From assembly GCF_041821085.1 (NCBI RefSeq), contig NZ_JBGUAZ010000003.1, forward strand, positions 496,001 to 560,000: a DNA stretch of 64,000 bases, given 5' to 3'. The position numbers and the translations under genes were made by a program. The first letter of the stretch is position 1. Each line of letters starts with the position of its first letter. The notes under the pieces were generated by a model. The model had not been told where the DNA came from. It did no database searches and saw only the letters and a list, made by a program, of their open reading frames with translations. This document shows, in pieces, positions 1 to 7,134 of the stretch. Source of the DNA: Natrinema sp. HArc-T2. Its GTDB lineage: Archaea > Halobacteriota > Halobacteria > Halobacteriales > Natrialbaceae.

Positions 1-71
1 CGCAACCAGAGGAGACGAATCGAGGAAAAGCAATCGACCGCAGAGAGCAAAGAGCGGAAACGTGACTGGAG

Positions 72-287
72 TTAGTCCGCGTTGAGCGGCGGACGTGCGG
101 AGTTGGCCTCGTCGGAAACGTCTGCTGGCGTGTTAATGAACATCGCGTGTCCGATGATCGACATCGAGACGAGCGCGCCGACCGGAATTGCCGCCGTCAG
201 CGAGACGCCGACGACGGTCAGGGCTGCGGTGATGCCGAGCAGTGCGACTGGGATGAGGCCAAGAACAATGTCGTAGTATCCAGTCAT
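72..287 (-). CDS. small two-helix membrane protein, unknown function
   Basis: A 71-residue protein with two hydrophobic stretches (about residues 7-25 and 28-50) and a short acidic tail, which suggests a two-pass membrane protein with the tail outside the bilayer. I do not recognise a named family. It has its own AT-rich upstream region with a TATA-like TATTATAG on the minus strand near 294-302, close enough to the start for a leaderless transcript. Nothing in the neighbourhood suggests a specific role. Confidence 0.6.
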   Translation of the reverse strand: MTGYYDIVLGLIPVALLGITAALTVVGVSLTAAIPVGALVSMSIIGHAMFINTPADVSDEANSARPPLNAD

Positions 288-584
288 AATCTATCCTATA
301 ATAGGAGGAATAGCCATATAAGTATTTCCCATAATTAGCCCATGATAGACGTGTTTCCAACCCATAATCATTGGATTGTATCTTCATAACTTATGAAGTG
401 GTTCCACATGATTGATTAGCTGATACAATACTCCCACTCGAATTTATGTATAATTCCTTTTGTATAAAAAGCGCGCTCAACAGCTTCCTAACGCTTGAAA
501 AGCAGGCTATTTATCGCAGTATATTTGCGATCTGATGGTTCAGTGAGCGCCCGTAAAATCGAGTTCGCTCGAGGCTCGTAGGAC
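288..584. other. AT-rich intergenic region with palindromes
   Basis: This gene-free stretch is much more AT-rich than the rest of the window. It holds the palindrome TCCTATAATAGGA at 293-305 directly 5' of the small membrane protein gene, a perfect 17-base palindrome at 382-398 (arms CTTCATAA/TTATGAAG around one base), and repeated CCCATAAT/CCCATGAT words at about 328-367. I see no convincing ORF or tRNA. It probably carries the promoter and operator sites for the gene at 72-287. Confidence 0.5.
382..398. promoter_or_regulatory. perfect 17-base palindrome, possible operator
   Basis: CTTCATAA, one central C, then TTATGAAG: a perfect inverted repeat about 95 bases upstream of the 287 start codon. 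The size and symmetry suit a dimeric winged-helix regulator. The regulator is unknown, and function is inferred only from symmetry and position. Confidence 0.35.
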
Positions 585-1010
585 TTACCGCGTTCGTGAT
601 ATGAACAGGGCGTAGCCAAGCCGCCAGCCGAGCAAGGCAACGAGGACGGTGCCGGTAATGACGATGGGAAACGGCCAGGTCGTCCCGCCCTCGAACAGCG
701 GCGAGCCGCGGATCATCAGCCCGACGTTCGCCGCTGCGATCCACGCAACGGTCGTCAGTCGGAGGTCGCCGATCCCGCTGGAATGGTCACGCGTGTAGAC
801 GCCTGCGAGCACTGCAACGGTGAGCCAGCCGATCACGAACGGGATGGCCGTCGCGAGCGATGCAAGCGGTTCGGCGATCGGGTTCCCGCCGTGTTCGACG
901 TTGCCGAGGAGGACCAGCCCGACGACCACAGCGAGGTCCACGATGCCAGTGATGACCCGCTTCCGGTCGGGTGTGTTCTCCCGGGACCCGGTCTGAACTG
1001 CCGTATCCAT
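585..1010 (-). CDS. DUF3054 family integral membrane protein
   Basis: A 141-residue protein with four predicted membrane helices, at roughly residues 22-40, 55-72, 88-102 and 112-132. The GVYTRDHSSGIGDLRLT-type loop and the conserved WLTVAVLAGVY region match the DUF3054 family of small haloarchaeal and actinobacterial membrane proteins as I recall it. No biochemical role is established for the family. The gene is single, and its start faces the hairpin-rich gap at 1011-1438. Confidence 0.75.
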   Translation of the reverse strand: MDTAVQTGSRENTPDRKRVITGIVDLAVVVGLVLLGNVEHGGNPIAEPLASLATAIPFVIGWLTVAVLAGVYTRDHSSGIGDLRLTTVAWIAAANVGLMIRGSPLFEGGTTWPFPIVITGTVLVALLGWRLGYALFISRTR

Positions 1011-1108
1011 ACGACCGTGTGCGCACCGCGCACCTATTGGTCTCCCGGTTCGCCTCGGCAGAAACCGATCTGATACGGACTCCTATCAGTCAGTGCCGGG
1101 GAACCCGC

Positions 1109-1240
1109 GACCGCCCTGCGGTCGGGCCGGGAATTCGGGGCAGTAAACCGTATGACAGGATGGTGGCGCTCGGCGAGAGCCGATCGCCGAGTGCCGCCCA
1201 CCGGACAGCGCATCATCGTGCGAGGTCTCCCCCGCACGAT
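1109..1240. ncRNA. candidate structured RNA (three hairpins)
   Basis: Hairpin 1 has arms GACCGC (1109-1114) and GCGGTC (1118-1123). Hairpin 2 pairs 1162-1176 with 1184-1198, 15 pairs including G-U, with the perfect core CTCGGCGA/TCGCCGAG. Hairpin 3 has arms ATCGTGCG (1215-1222) and CGCACGAT (1233-1240). Three strong stems in 130 bases of non-coding DNA suggest a structured transcript or a block of terminators. Strand and boundaries cannot be fixed from sequence alone. Confidence 0.35.
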
Positions 1241-1407
1241 CGGAGCGTCAACGGACGGGTACTTTGTTAGCGGTGGCGTTCAGACATGGCCATCGTACCG
1301 TCTATCGCGGTTACACGGTAATACCGTATTACGACAGCCGAGGATACGGCCTGCTCACGATCGATCTCGCCCCACGTTAATCGATTCGTGACTATCTGCA
1401 AAAGAAC

Positions 1408-1415
1408 TAATATAG
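1408..1415 (+). promoter_or_regulatory. TATA-like box of the J-domain gene
   Basis: TAATATAG lies about 28 bases upstream of the ATG at 1439. That is the spacing expected for a leaderless haloarchaeal transcript and supports this start over the upstream in-frame codons. Confidence 0.45.
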
Positions 1416-1438
1416 GTCGACGCCGAATCGGTCTCGTG

Positions 1439-2128
1439 ATGGCTGTGGTCGGCGACAAACGAGTCGGCTGTGACGGCTGTGGCCGAACAGTTGCGCTCGA
1501 GGAACTGACGACAGTGACGATGCCCGACGGCCAGCAGGTCGTCTGCTGTCCGGACTGTGAGCCCCACGCCAGAGCGGCCGCACAGAAGGGCGGGTCGCTC
1601 GATCAGCGTCGGGATACCTGTGATGGCTGTACCGGTACCTTCCTCGTGGCCGAACTCGAGGACGTGGTGCTCGATGATGGCACCGTCTTGACCTGTTGTC
1701 CGTCGTGTGCATCCGAGGCACCGACGGGAGACGATGACGACACGGCGTCGACCGACACTGACGGGCCCGCCGATGCCGGGACGGCGACCGGGCCCGAGTC
1801 AGCCGACGACGCTCAGTATCGCTGTACGCAGTGTCACGAACAGGTCTCCGAGGAGCCGTTCTGTGTGACGACGATCGACGACCGCACCGAGCGGCTGTGT
1901 GCCGAGTGCAAGGCCAACGCCGAAGATCGTGGCATCGTTGCGACCGTCGAGATGCGAAAGACCAAAGCGCGTGAGATACTCGGCGTGGAGCCGGACGTGA
2001 CCGACGACGAACTCCGAGCTGTGTATCACGAACAGGTCAAACGTGCCCATCCCGATCGCAAAAGCGGTAGCAAATCCGCGTTTCAGCTCGTCACGGATGC
2101 GTACGAGCGACTTCAAGACGACGACTGA
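1439..2128 (+). CDS. triple zinc-finger protein with C-terminal J domain
   Basis: 229 residues. Three cysteine modules are visible: C11xxC14 with C37xxC40, C61xxC64 with C87xxC90, and C129xxC132 with C154xxC157. A low-complexity acidic linker at about 95-125 separates the second and third. The last 55 residues are a short J domain: AREILGVEPDVTDDEL, then HPD at 204-206, then FQLVTDAYERL. The HPD tripeptide is the DnaK-stimulating motif, so a co-chaperone that presents zinc-bound clients to Hsp70 is plausible; that role is inference. Classical DnaJ has its J domain at the N-terminus, so this order is reversed. The ATG at 1439 is preferred over an upstream extension because of the TATA-like box 28 bases before it. 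Confidence 0.75.
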   Translation: MAVVGDKRVGCDGCGRTVALEELTTVTMPDGQQVVCCPDCEPHARAAAQKGGSLDQRRDTCDGCTGTFLVAELEDVVLDDGTVLTCCPSCASEAPTGDDDDTASTDTDGPADAGTATGPESADDAQYRCTQCHEQVSEEPFCVTTIDDRTERLCAECKANAEDRGIVATVEMRKTKAREILGVEPDVTDDELRAVYHEQVKRAHPDRKSGSKSAFQLVTDAYERLQDDD

Positions 2129-2731
2129 CTATTCTTTGCGACCTCTGAACCCGACCGTCGCTGGATTAAAACAGTACGTCGAGTCGCAGGCTGCACACGA
2201 CGCCGTCAGGTGTTTGCCATGTGTATACAGTTTCCAGAGCTTGGTCTGTCCCTGTTCGAGTTCGAGCGTGACCGGATGGCCACAGTCCGGGACCGTACAC
2301 GGGAACCGAATGTACCAGTTCGGGACCGACAGCGCCCCAAGCGGTGCGAGCTCGCTTCGTAGCCGGGAGAGTAGATTGAAGATCGTCACTGTGAGGTCCG
2401 ACCGATCGATCGTCACGCCGTCGACGTCACTGACGTAGCCGCGACGGCTCACTCCCTCTTCACGCAGCGGCAACACTGGAATCCCTTTCGCGACCGCATA
2501 GCCGATCTCCTGATCGATCCACGTGGTCTCGGCTGAGTCCTCAGTGAGGACTGCAACGACGACATCGCTGTTGGCAACGCGTCCCTCGAGTCGCGTCCGG
2601 GAGCGGACGGATTCGAGTTCCTCGAGCGCGATGTGGACGCCAAACGGGAAGTTCTTGACCGTCGAGAACAGGTCCTGGACGAGTGTGAGATCGCTCGGTG
2701 CGTGAGAGACGTACACCTGTTCCCCGGTCAT
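2129..2731 (-). CDS. TIR-domain protein with C-terminal zinc ribbon
   Basis: 200 residues. The N-terminal about 125 residues look like a TIR fold: the first strand is VYVSHAPSD, a central strand is DVVVAVLTEDS, and there is SAETTWIDQE, in which W71 and E75 have the W-x3-E spacing of TIR NADases with catalytic Glu. The C-terminal part (140-190) has C145/C150 and C179/C182 (plus C187), a probable zinc ribbon. Known TIR enzymes cleave NAD+ or make cyclic ADP-ribose signals; whether this one does is inference. There is no adjacent Thoeris, STING or Sir2 partner. Its stop codon abuts the stop of the convergent J-domain gene with no intervening base. Confidence 0.65.
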   Translation of the reverse strand: MTGEQVYVSHAPSDLTLVQDLFSTVKNFPFGVHIALEELESVRSRTRLEGRVANSDVVVAVLTEDSAETTWIDQEIGYAVAKGIPVLPLREEGVSRRGYVSDVDGVTIDRSDLTVTIFNLLSRLRSELAPLGALSVPNWYIRFPCTVPDCGHPVTLELEQGQTKLWKLYTHGKHLTASCAACDSTYCFNPATVGFRGRKE

Positions 2732-2786
2732 GATGCCTAGGATAAGCAGTCGCCCGAACCGTTATTAAACTACGTCAGACTCGCAT

Positions 2787-3227
2787 TTAACTGCTGTCGT
2801 GTTCAGGGCGGTAATTTTTGATCGTCGAGAGGACGCGTTTCGAAAACTCGAGTTGGGAGAGCTCCGACCCCAGCTGCTCGAACCACTCGCGTTCGACGTA
2901 CCACCAGCCGCGGATGTCGTCGTCGGTCGTCAGTGACGTCACCTCCAGCCGACCCGGCGTCCACGAGCGTTCGTCACCGATCGTCAGCAACGTCCGCAAT
3001 ACCGCGCCGACCTCGTTGCGCGTAATTCTGGACGTCTCGGCGACGACTTCGTACTCGAGTTCGATCCCGGCACCGTCCTCGGCGGGCGGGTCGCCCTCGT
3101 CCTCGTCTTTCCACGCGAACGAGGTCAAGTAGATGCCGTGGCTCATCAGGCGATTCTCGAGCGTTACGGCGACGGGACGCTCTCCGGTTACCGAATCGTG
3201 CTCGGCGGTAGCCCGGTCGTCGGTCAT
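2787..3227 (-). CDS. conserved haloarchaeal protein, unknown function
   Basis: 146 residues from the ATG at 3227; a start at 3146 (MSHGIYLT) would give 119. The core (about 30-145) has ETSRITRNEVGAVLRTLL followed by W-rich segments (DDIRGWWYVEREWFEQLG), possibly a small winged-helix-like or alpha/beta domain. No catalytic motif is visible and I do not recognise the family. It lies between the TIR gene and tpiA, all on the minus strand, with a 76-base gap to tpiA. Confidence 0.55.
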   Translation of the reverse strand: MTDDRATAEHDSVTGERPVAVTLENRLMSHGIYLTSFAWKDEDEGDPPAEDGAGIELEYEVVAETSRITRNEVGAVLRTLLTIGDERSWTPGRLEVTSLTTDDDIRGWWYVEREWFEQLGSELSQLEFSKRVLSTIKNYRPEHDSS

Positions 3228-3303
3228 ACATGCTGTTCGACGGGCAGCGAGAAAAGTCGGTCGGCGACGCGCGTTCGCTGTTCGCTGCCGCTTGCGACCC
3301 GAA

Positions 3304-3948
3304 TTACAACGGGGCGACGAGATCCTTGAGCGCCGCCGTTGGATCGTCGGCTTTCGCGACGCCGCTTGCGAGCAGGACACCTTCCGAGCCGAGGTCGCCC
3401 GCGGCGACGACATCGTCGCCCGTACTGATGCCCGCACCACAGAGAACCGAGACGTCGGCATCGACGCTCGCCGCAGCGTCGACGGCGTCCTCGACGACGT
3501 CGGGATCGGCCTGGCTGACCGGCGTGCCAGTCCCGATGAGTTCGGGGGGTTCGACGGCGACGGCGTCCGGTCCGAGCGCCGCGGCCGCGCCAATCTGGGC
3601 CGGGTTGTTCGCACAGACGACCGTCTCGAGCTCTGCTCGCTTGGCTGCCTGGACGGCACCGTCGATGTCGGCCAGTTTCAGCCGCTGCTCGGAGTGGTTG
3701 ATCAGGGTGCCGACCGCTCCCGCGTCGGCGACGTGCTCGGCAAGGGTGTGGCCGGTGTTGCTGCCGTGCTCGATCGGATCGACGTGCTGGGCCCACGTCT
3801 CGGCGCCCGTCTCGGCGACGCGCTCGATGTGGGCGGTCGGCGGCGCGACGGCCAGCCGAGCGTCGGTGGTTTCGTTGACATCACGGACGGCCTCCGCGAC
3901 GGCGACCGGATCACACGGATAGGTCTTCAGGTTGACTAGGACGAACAT
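3304..3948 (-). CDS. tpiA: triosephosphate isomerase
   Basis: 214 residues, the short archaeal form of the TIM barrel. It interconverts dihydroxyacetone phosphate and glyceraldehyde-3-phosphate in glycolysis and gluconeogenesis. Active-site residues are all present: N6 and K8 in NLK, H85 in INHSE, and E133 in [11 protein letters not shown]. The phosphate-binding GAGIS and GVLLASG motifs are near the C-terminus. The start is the ATG at 3948, giving MFVLVNLK as in archaeal homologues. Confidence 0.95.
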   Translation of the reverse strand: MFVLVNLKTYPCDPVAVAEAVRDVNETTDARLAVAPPTAHIERVAETGAETWAQHVDPIEHGSNTGHTLAEHVADAGAVGTLINHSEQRLKLADIDGAVQAAKRAELETVVCANNPAQIGAAAALGPDAVAVEPPELIGTGTPVSQADPDVVEDAVDAAASVDADVSVLCGAGISTGDDVVAAGDLGSEGVLLASGVAKADDPTAALKDLVAPL

Positions 3949-4020
3949 ATCGGCAACCGCACCCGCACGGAAGAAATAGCTTGCGAGTCGGCGACGCGGG
4001 CTTCGAGACCGCTCCCGGGG

Positions 4021-4563
4021 TCAGTCTTTGCGCTTGACGACGTCGCCAAGCGTGTAACTGCCTGTCGCGGAGCCGCCGGACCACTCCGAATCCTCGCCAG
4101 AACTCCCCTGTGCGCTCAGGTTGATCTCGAGGAAGTTCTCGAGTTTGGACTGGACGCGGTCGCTCGGCAGCGTATCACCGCGCTCGATCTTGCGGATGAG
4201 GCTGGCTTTCTCGTTGAGTTCGTTTGCCAGCTCGGACTGGCTCAGCCCCTTGCTCTCGCGGGCGTTGCGGACGCGATCGTCGTAATCGGTCGCAAGCTCG
4301 TCCATGTCGTCGAACATGTCCGAGCGCCGCTGGCTCGAGCCACCGGAACTCGAGCTCGTCGACGTCGATGTCGACTGACTCCCACTGCTCGACGAAGACG
4401 AACTCGAGCCGGTCGAATATTTCGTCGACGTGCTCGAACTCGAGGTCTGTTTGACTTCAGTGCCGAAGTCCGTGCAGTTCGAACACACGTCTAGCTTCGC
4501 ACCCTCGACTTTGATCGTCTTCGGGGACGACGTCTCGGCCCCACACATCTCGCACTGAACCAT
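4021..4563 (-). CDS. multiprotein bridging factor aMBF1
   Basis: 180 residues. An N-terminal zinc ribbon has C4xxC7 and C27xxC30. A long Ser/Thr-rich linker (about 38-80) follows, then a Cro/C1-type helix-turn-helix (VRNARESKGLSQSELANELN, with IRKIERGDTLPS) at about 97-150. This is the archaeal MBF1 architecture; MBF1 homologues associate with the small ribosomal subunit and with transcription or translation fidelity. The serine homopolymer run in the linker is unusually long. The neighbouring tpiA and lipid synthase genes are on the same strand. Confidence 0.9.
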   Translation of the reverse strand: MVQCEMCGAETSSPKTIKVEGAKLDVCSNCTDFGTEVKQTSSSSTSTKYSTGSSSSSSSSGSQSTSTSTSSSSGGSSQRRSDMFDDMDELATDYDDRVRNARESKGLSQSELANELNEKASLIRKIERGDTLPSDRVQSKLENFLEINLSAQGSSGEDSEWSGGSATGSYTLGDVVKRKD

Positions 4564-4650
4564 ACCCAGTTCTATATCGTGCCGAGGGATAAAGCATGCG
4601 GCGTCGTTTCAGACCGAAGAACGGCCCAGGAAACGGCTCAAGACGCGCTC

Positions 4651-5265
4651 TCACTCGAGAGCGACCCAGGCGTAGTAAAAGCGCTGGAGTGCGGTCAGGT
4701 GGCCGACGACCGCCAGGAAGCCCAACAGCAGGCCGACGAGGGTAACGTCACCGACGACCGGTCCCGAGACCGGATAGGCCAGCAAGCCGACCAGTCCGAT
4801 GATCGCCAGCCGGTCTGCACGACCGACGAGACCGCCATAAACCCGGTCGAGGCCGACGGCCTGTGCCTGCGTTCCGAGATAGGAGGTCATCACCACGCCG
4901 GTCACGGCGGCAAAGCCGAGCAAGTAGTTCTCGAGGCCCGCCGCCAGCCCGGCGATGACGACGATGTCCGCATAGCGATCGAGGACGTGATCCAGCAGGT
5001 CACCGGCGGCCGAGGCGACCTCCTGTTCGCGTGCGAGCGCGCCGTCGACGATGTCGAGCCACCCATTGAGAAAGACGAGCGCCGCAGCGACGGCGTACCA
5101 GACCGGATCCTCGAGGCCGCCGAGTGCGAACGCTCCAGCGGCGAGAATCGCCATCCCGAACGCGAGCACGCTCACACCGTTGGGAGTCATCCCGACGCGG
5201 TCGAATCCCTTCACGAACGGATTGAGGGCACCAGAGATGTACGGTCGGAACTTATCGAGCGTCAT
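4651..5265 (-). CDS. CDP-alcohol phosphatidyltransferase (archaetidylinositol phosphate synthase type)
   Basis: 204 residues, polytopic, with the full CDP-alcohol phosphotransferase signature D-x2-D-G-x2-A-R-x8-G-x3-D-x3-D at about 70-92 (DIVDGALAR, then GDLLDHVLD). Such enzymes displace CMP from CDP-archaeol with a phosphorylated alcohol; archaeal members of this length make archaetidylinositol phosphate, but substrate choice is inferred. Its ATG overlaps the stop of the upstream kinase gene by ATGA, so it is the third cistron of a coupled hisC-kinase-synthase operon. Confidence 0.85.
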   Translation of the reverse strand: MTLDKFRPYISGALNPFVKGFDRVGMTPNGVSVLAFGMAILAAGAFALGGLEDPVWYAVAAALVFLNGWLDIVDGALAREQEVASAAGDLLDHVLDRYADIVVIAGLAAGLENYLLGFAAVTGVVMTSYLGTQAQAVGLDRVYGGLVGRADRLAIIGLVGLLAYPVSGPVVGDVTLVGLLLGFLAVVGHLTALQRFYYAWVALE

Positions 5266-5816
5266 GTGAGATACTCCATGAAGTCGACCTCGCCGGCGCT
5301 TGGCTCACGCTCGCCCGCTACGACTGCGGCGAGTTCGTCCGCGACGGCCTCGGGGTCGCGGTCCGTCGTGTCGATCTCGTAGACTGATTCGAGGCCGTGT
5401 TCCTCGACTGCCTCCGAGAGGATCACGTCCAGCGCCTCGCTCTCGGCGTTTTCGCGCGCCTTCGCGTCTGTCTCGCCACGTTCGCGCAACCGCTCCTCGA
5501 GCGTTTCGGGGTGACACCGGAGCACGACGACCCGATCGGCGTCGAAGTGATGTGCGAGATGGGATTCGATCACGACGTCATCGCGGCCGTCGAGCCACGC
5601 CGCGAGTGCTTCGAGATCGGCGATCTTGCTTTCACGATCCGCGTCGACCTCGGTGTAGAGTGCCTCGTCTTCGAGGACCTGATTGAGATGGATCACGTCG
5701 AGGTCGGGCGTCGGCTCGTCCTCGCCGTCGCCGTTCAAGTCTGCCAGTTGGGACTCGAGCAGTTCCGTCGCGGTCGTCTTGCCGGTGCCGGGAGTGCCAG
5801 TGACGGCGACCCTCAC
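5262..5816 (-). CDS. AK6/Fap7-type adenylate kinase-like NTPase
   Basis: 184 residues from a GTG start. The P-loop GTPGTGKTT is at residues 7-15, and the LID-like region contains RCHPETLEERL and the Asn-rich ARENAESEALDVI helix typical of the AK6/Fap7 group. Eukaryotic and archaeal relatives act in small-subunit ribosome maturation and have adenylate kinase/ATPase activity. The GTG at 5816 is chosen because it overlaps the hisC stop as GTGA and places the P-loop at the usual position; longer in-frame extensions would lie inside hisC. It is coupled downstream to the lipid synthase. Confidence 0.85.
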   Translation of the reverse strand: MRVAVTGTPGTGKTTATELLESQLADLNGDGEDEPTPDLDVIHLNQVLEDEALYTEVDADRESKIADLEALAAWLDGRDDVVIESHLAHHFDADRVVVLRCHPETLEERLRERGETDAKARENAESEALDVILSEAVEEHGLESVYEIDTTDRDPEAVADELAAVVAGEREPSAGEVDFMEYLT

Positions 5817-6952
5817 GGATCGGCCACCTCCGCATCCGGGTCGTCGGCCACGTCCACGTCGAGGTCTTCGAGCACGTCGTTGAGCGTCGCGACCGCGCGC
5901 TCGGTCTCGGCTTCGGTGCCACAGGTGATACGGATACAGCCCGGGAGACCGAAACTCGAGCAGTCGCGAACGATGACCCCGCGCTCTTGCATCTCTGTGG
6001 CCACAGCTGAGGCGTCGCCGGCGTCGACGAGGACGAAATTGCCCTCGCTCTCCCAAACGTGAGCGTTGATATTGTCCTGCATGTACGCGCGAGACTCGCG
6101 GGTCGTCTCGACGGTGCGGACGACGTGTTCCTCGTCGTCGATGGCGGCGAGGCCGGCACGGCAGGCGAGTTCGCTCGCCGCGAAGGGCGTGTTCACGCGG
6201 GTATAGGCGTCGGCCCACTCACTGGGCACGACGGCGTATCCGAGTCGGACGCCGGCCAGCCCGTACGCTTTCGAGAACGTCCGCAGAACCGCCACGTCGT
6301 CGCGGGCTTCGAAGTCATCCCAGCCTTCGATCAGCGCGATTGCGCTCTCCCGGTCGGCGAACTCGCCGTAGGCTTCGTCGACGGCGATCAACGTTTCCTC
6401 GTCGGTTTCGTCGGCGAGTCGCTCGACTTCCGCAAGCGGCATCGTCGAGCCGGAGGGGTTGTGCGGGCTCGTCAGCCAGATCACGCGCTCGCCGTCGTAG
6501 GCCTCGAGGACGACATCGGCGTCCTGTCTGAAGTCGTTGGCCCGCGAGAGTTCGTACTCGCGGACGTCGCCGTGGTGGAACCGGGAACTCATCCCGTAAT
6601 AAGCGAAGCCGGGTCTGGGGACGAGGATATCGTCGCCGGGTTCGAGTGTCGCCCGGTGGAGGTAATCGATCGCGCCGTCGCCGCCGTTTGCCAGCCAGAC
6701 TTGCTCGTCGGCGACGTTCCGGCGGGCGGCGATGGCGGTCGTCAGATCGGCGTGGGCGGCTTTGGGGTAGGAACTCACGTTCGAGGCCGTCTCCCGGATG
6801 GCCACGGCGGCGGCCGGCGAGGGCCCGTGTGGGTTCTCGTTCGAGGCGAGTTTGATGAACTCCGAGGGGTCGCGCCCGAGTTCGCGGGCGACCTCCTCGA
6901 TGCCTCGACCCGCCTCGTATGCGACGTGATCGGACAGGTCGCGCGGTTGCAT
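5813..6952 (-). CDS. hisC: histidinol-phosphate aminotransferase
   Basis: 379 residues, a fold-type I PLP aminotransferase. It has FIKLASNENPHGPSP near the N-terminus, LTSPHNPSG, the AVDEAYGEF loop, and the PLP lysine in LRTFSKAYGLAGVRLGY. It converts imidazole-acetol phosphate and glutamate to histidinol phosphate. The ATG at 6952 (MQPRDLSDHVAYEAGRG) is preferred to one at 6991 because homologues start at this motif. It is the first gene of the operon with the kinase and lipid synthase; the three functions are unrelated, so the linkage is probably transcriptional only. Confidence 0.9.
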   Translation of the reverse strand: MQPRDLSDHVAYEAGRGIEEVARELGRDPSEFIKLASNENPHGPSPAAAVAIRETASNVSSYPKAAHADLTTAIAARRNVADEQVWLANGGDGAIDYLHRATLEPGDDILVPRPGFAYYGMSSRFHHGDVREYELSRANDFRQDADVVLEAYDGERVIWLTSPHNPSGSTMPLAEVERLADETDEETLIAVDEAYGEFADRESAIALIEGWDDFEARDDVAVLRTFSKAYGLAGVRLGYAVVPSEWADAYTRVNTPFAASELACRAGLAAIDDEEHVVRTVETTRESRAYMQDNINAHVWESEGNFVLVDAGDASAVATEMQERGVIVRDCSSFGLPGCIRITCGTEAETERAVATLNDVLEDLDVDVADDPDAEVADP

Positions 6953-7134
6953 ACGGGAATCCAGTTTGTGACGGGTCTTAAGAGTGCTCACATATGGTCA
7001 ACGTGGCCATCGTCGCCTGTCCGCGCTGCTGTGGTGTGTGCTGGTCGTGACGAACGACAGCTGTGTACTGACCGCTCAACGGAGACAGCAGTTGATTCCG
7101 TTACGGTGAAAAATATGGTGGCGCGGTCGGTCGT

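Larger units (their letters stand above)
1011..1438. other. gene-free gap with three stable hairpins
   Basis: These 428 bases between divergent genes have no credible ORF. They contain three consecutive GC-rich stem-loops (1109-1123, 1162-1198, 1215-1240) and, nearer the downstream gene, overlapping palindromes at 1316-1331. I looked for RNase P RNA signatures (GAGGAAAGUC-like) and the SRP helix-8 GGAAGG motif on both strands and found neither, so this is not one of those RNAs in any form I recognise. Confidence 0.5.

Noticed and set aside
1011-1438. Possible RNase P RNA or SRP RNA
   Set aside because: The length fits RNase P RNA, but the conserved GAGGAAAGUC-type core and the SRP helix-8 GGAAGG motif are absent on both strands.
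2129-2731. Complete TIR-based defence system (Thoeris, TIR-STING or similar)
   Set aside because: No SLOG/Sir2, STING or other effector gene adjoins it; neighbours are a J-domain protein and housekeeping genes. Only the single TIR protein can be supported.
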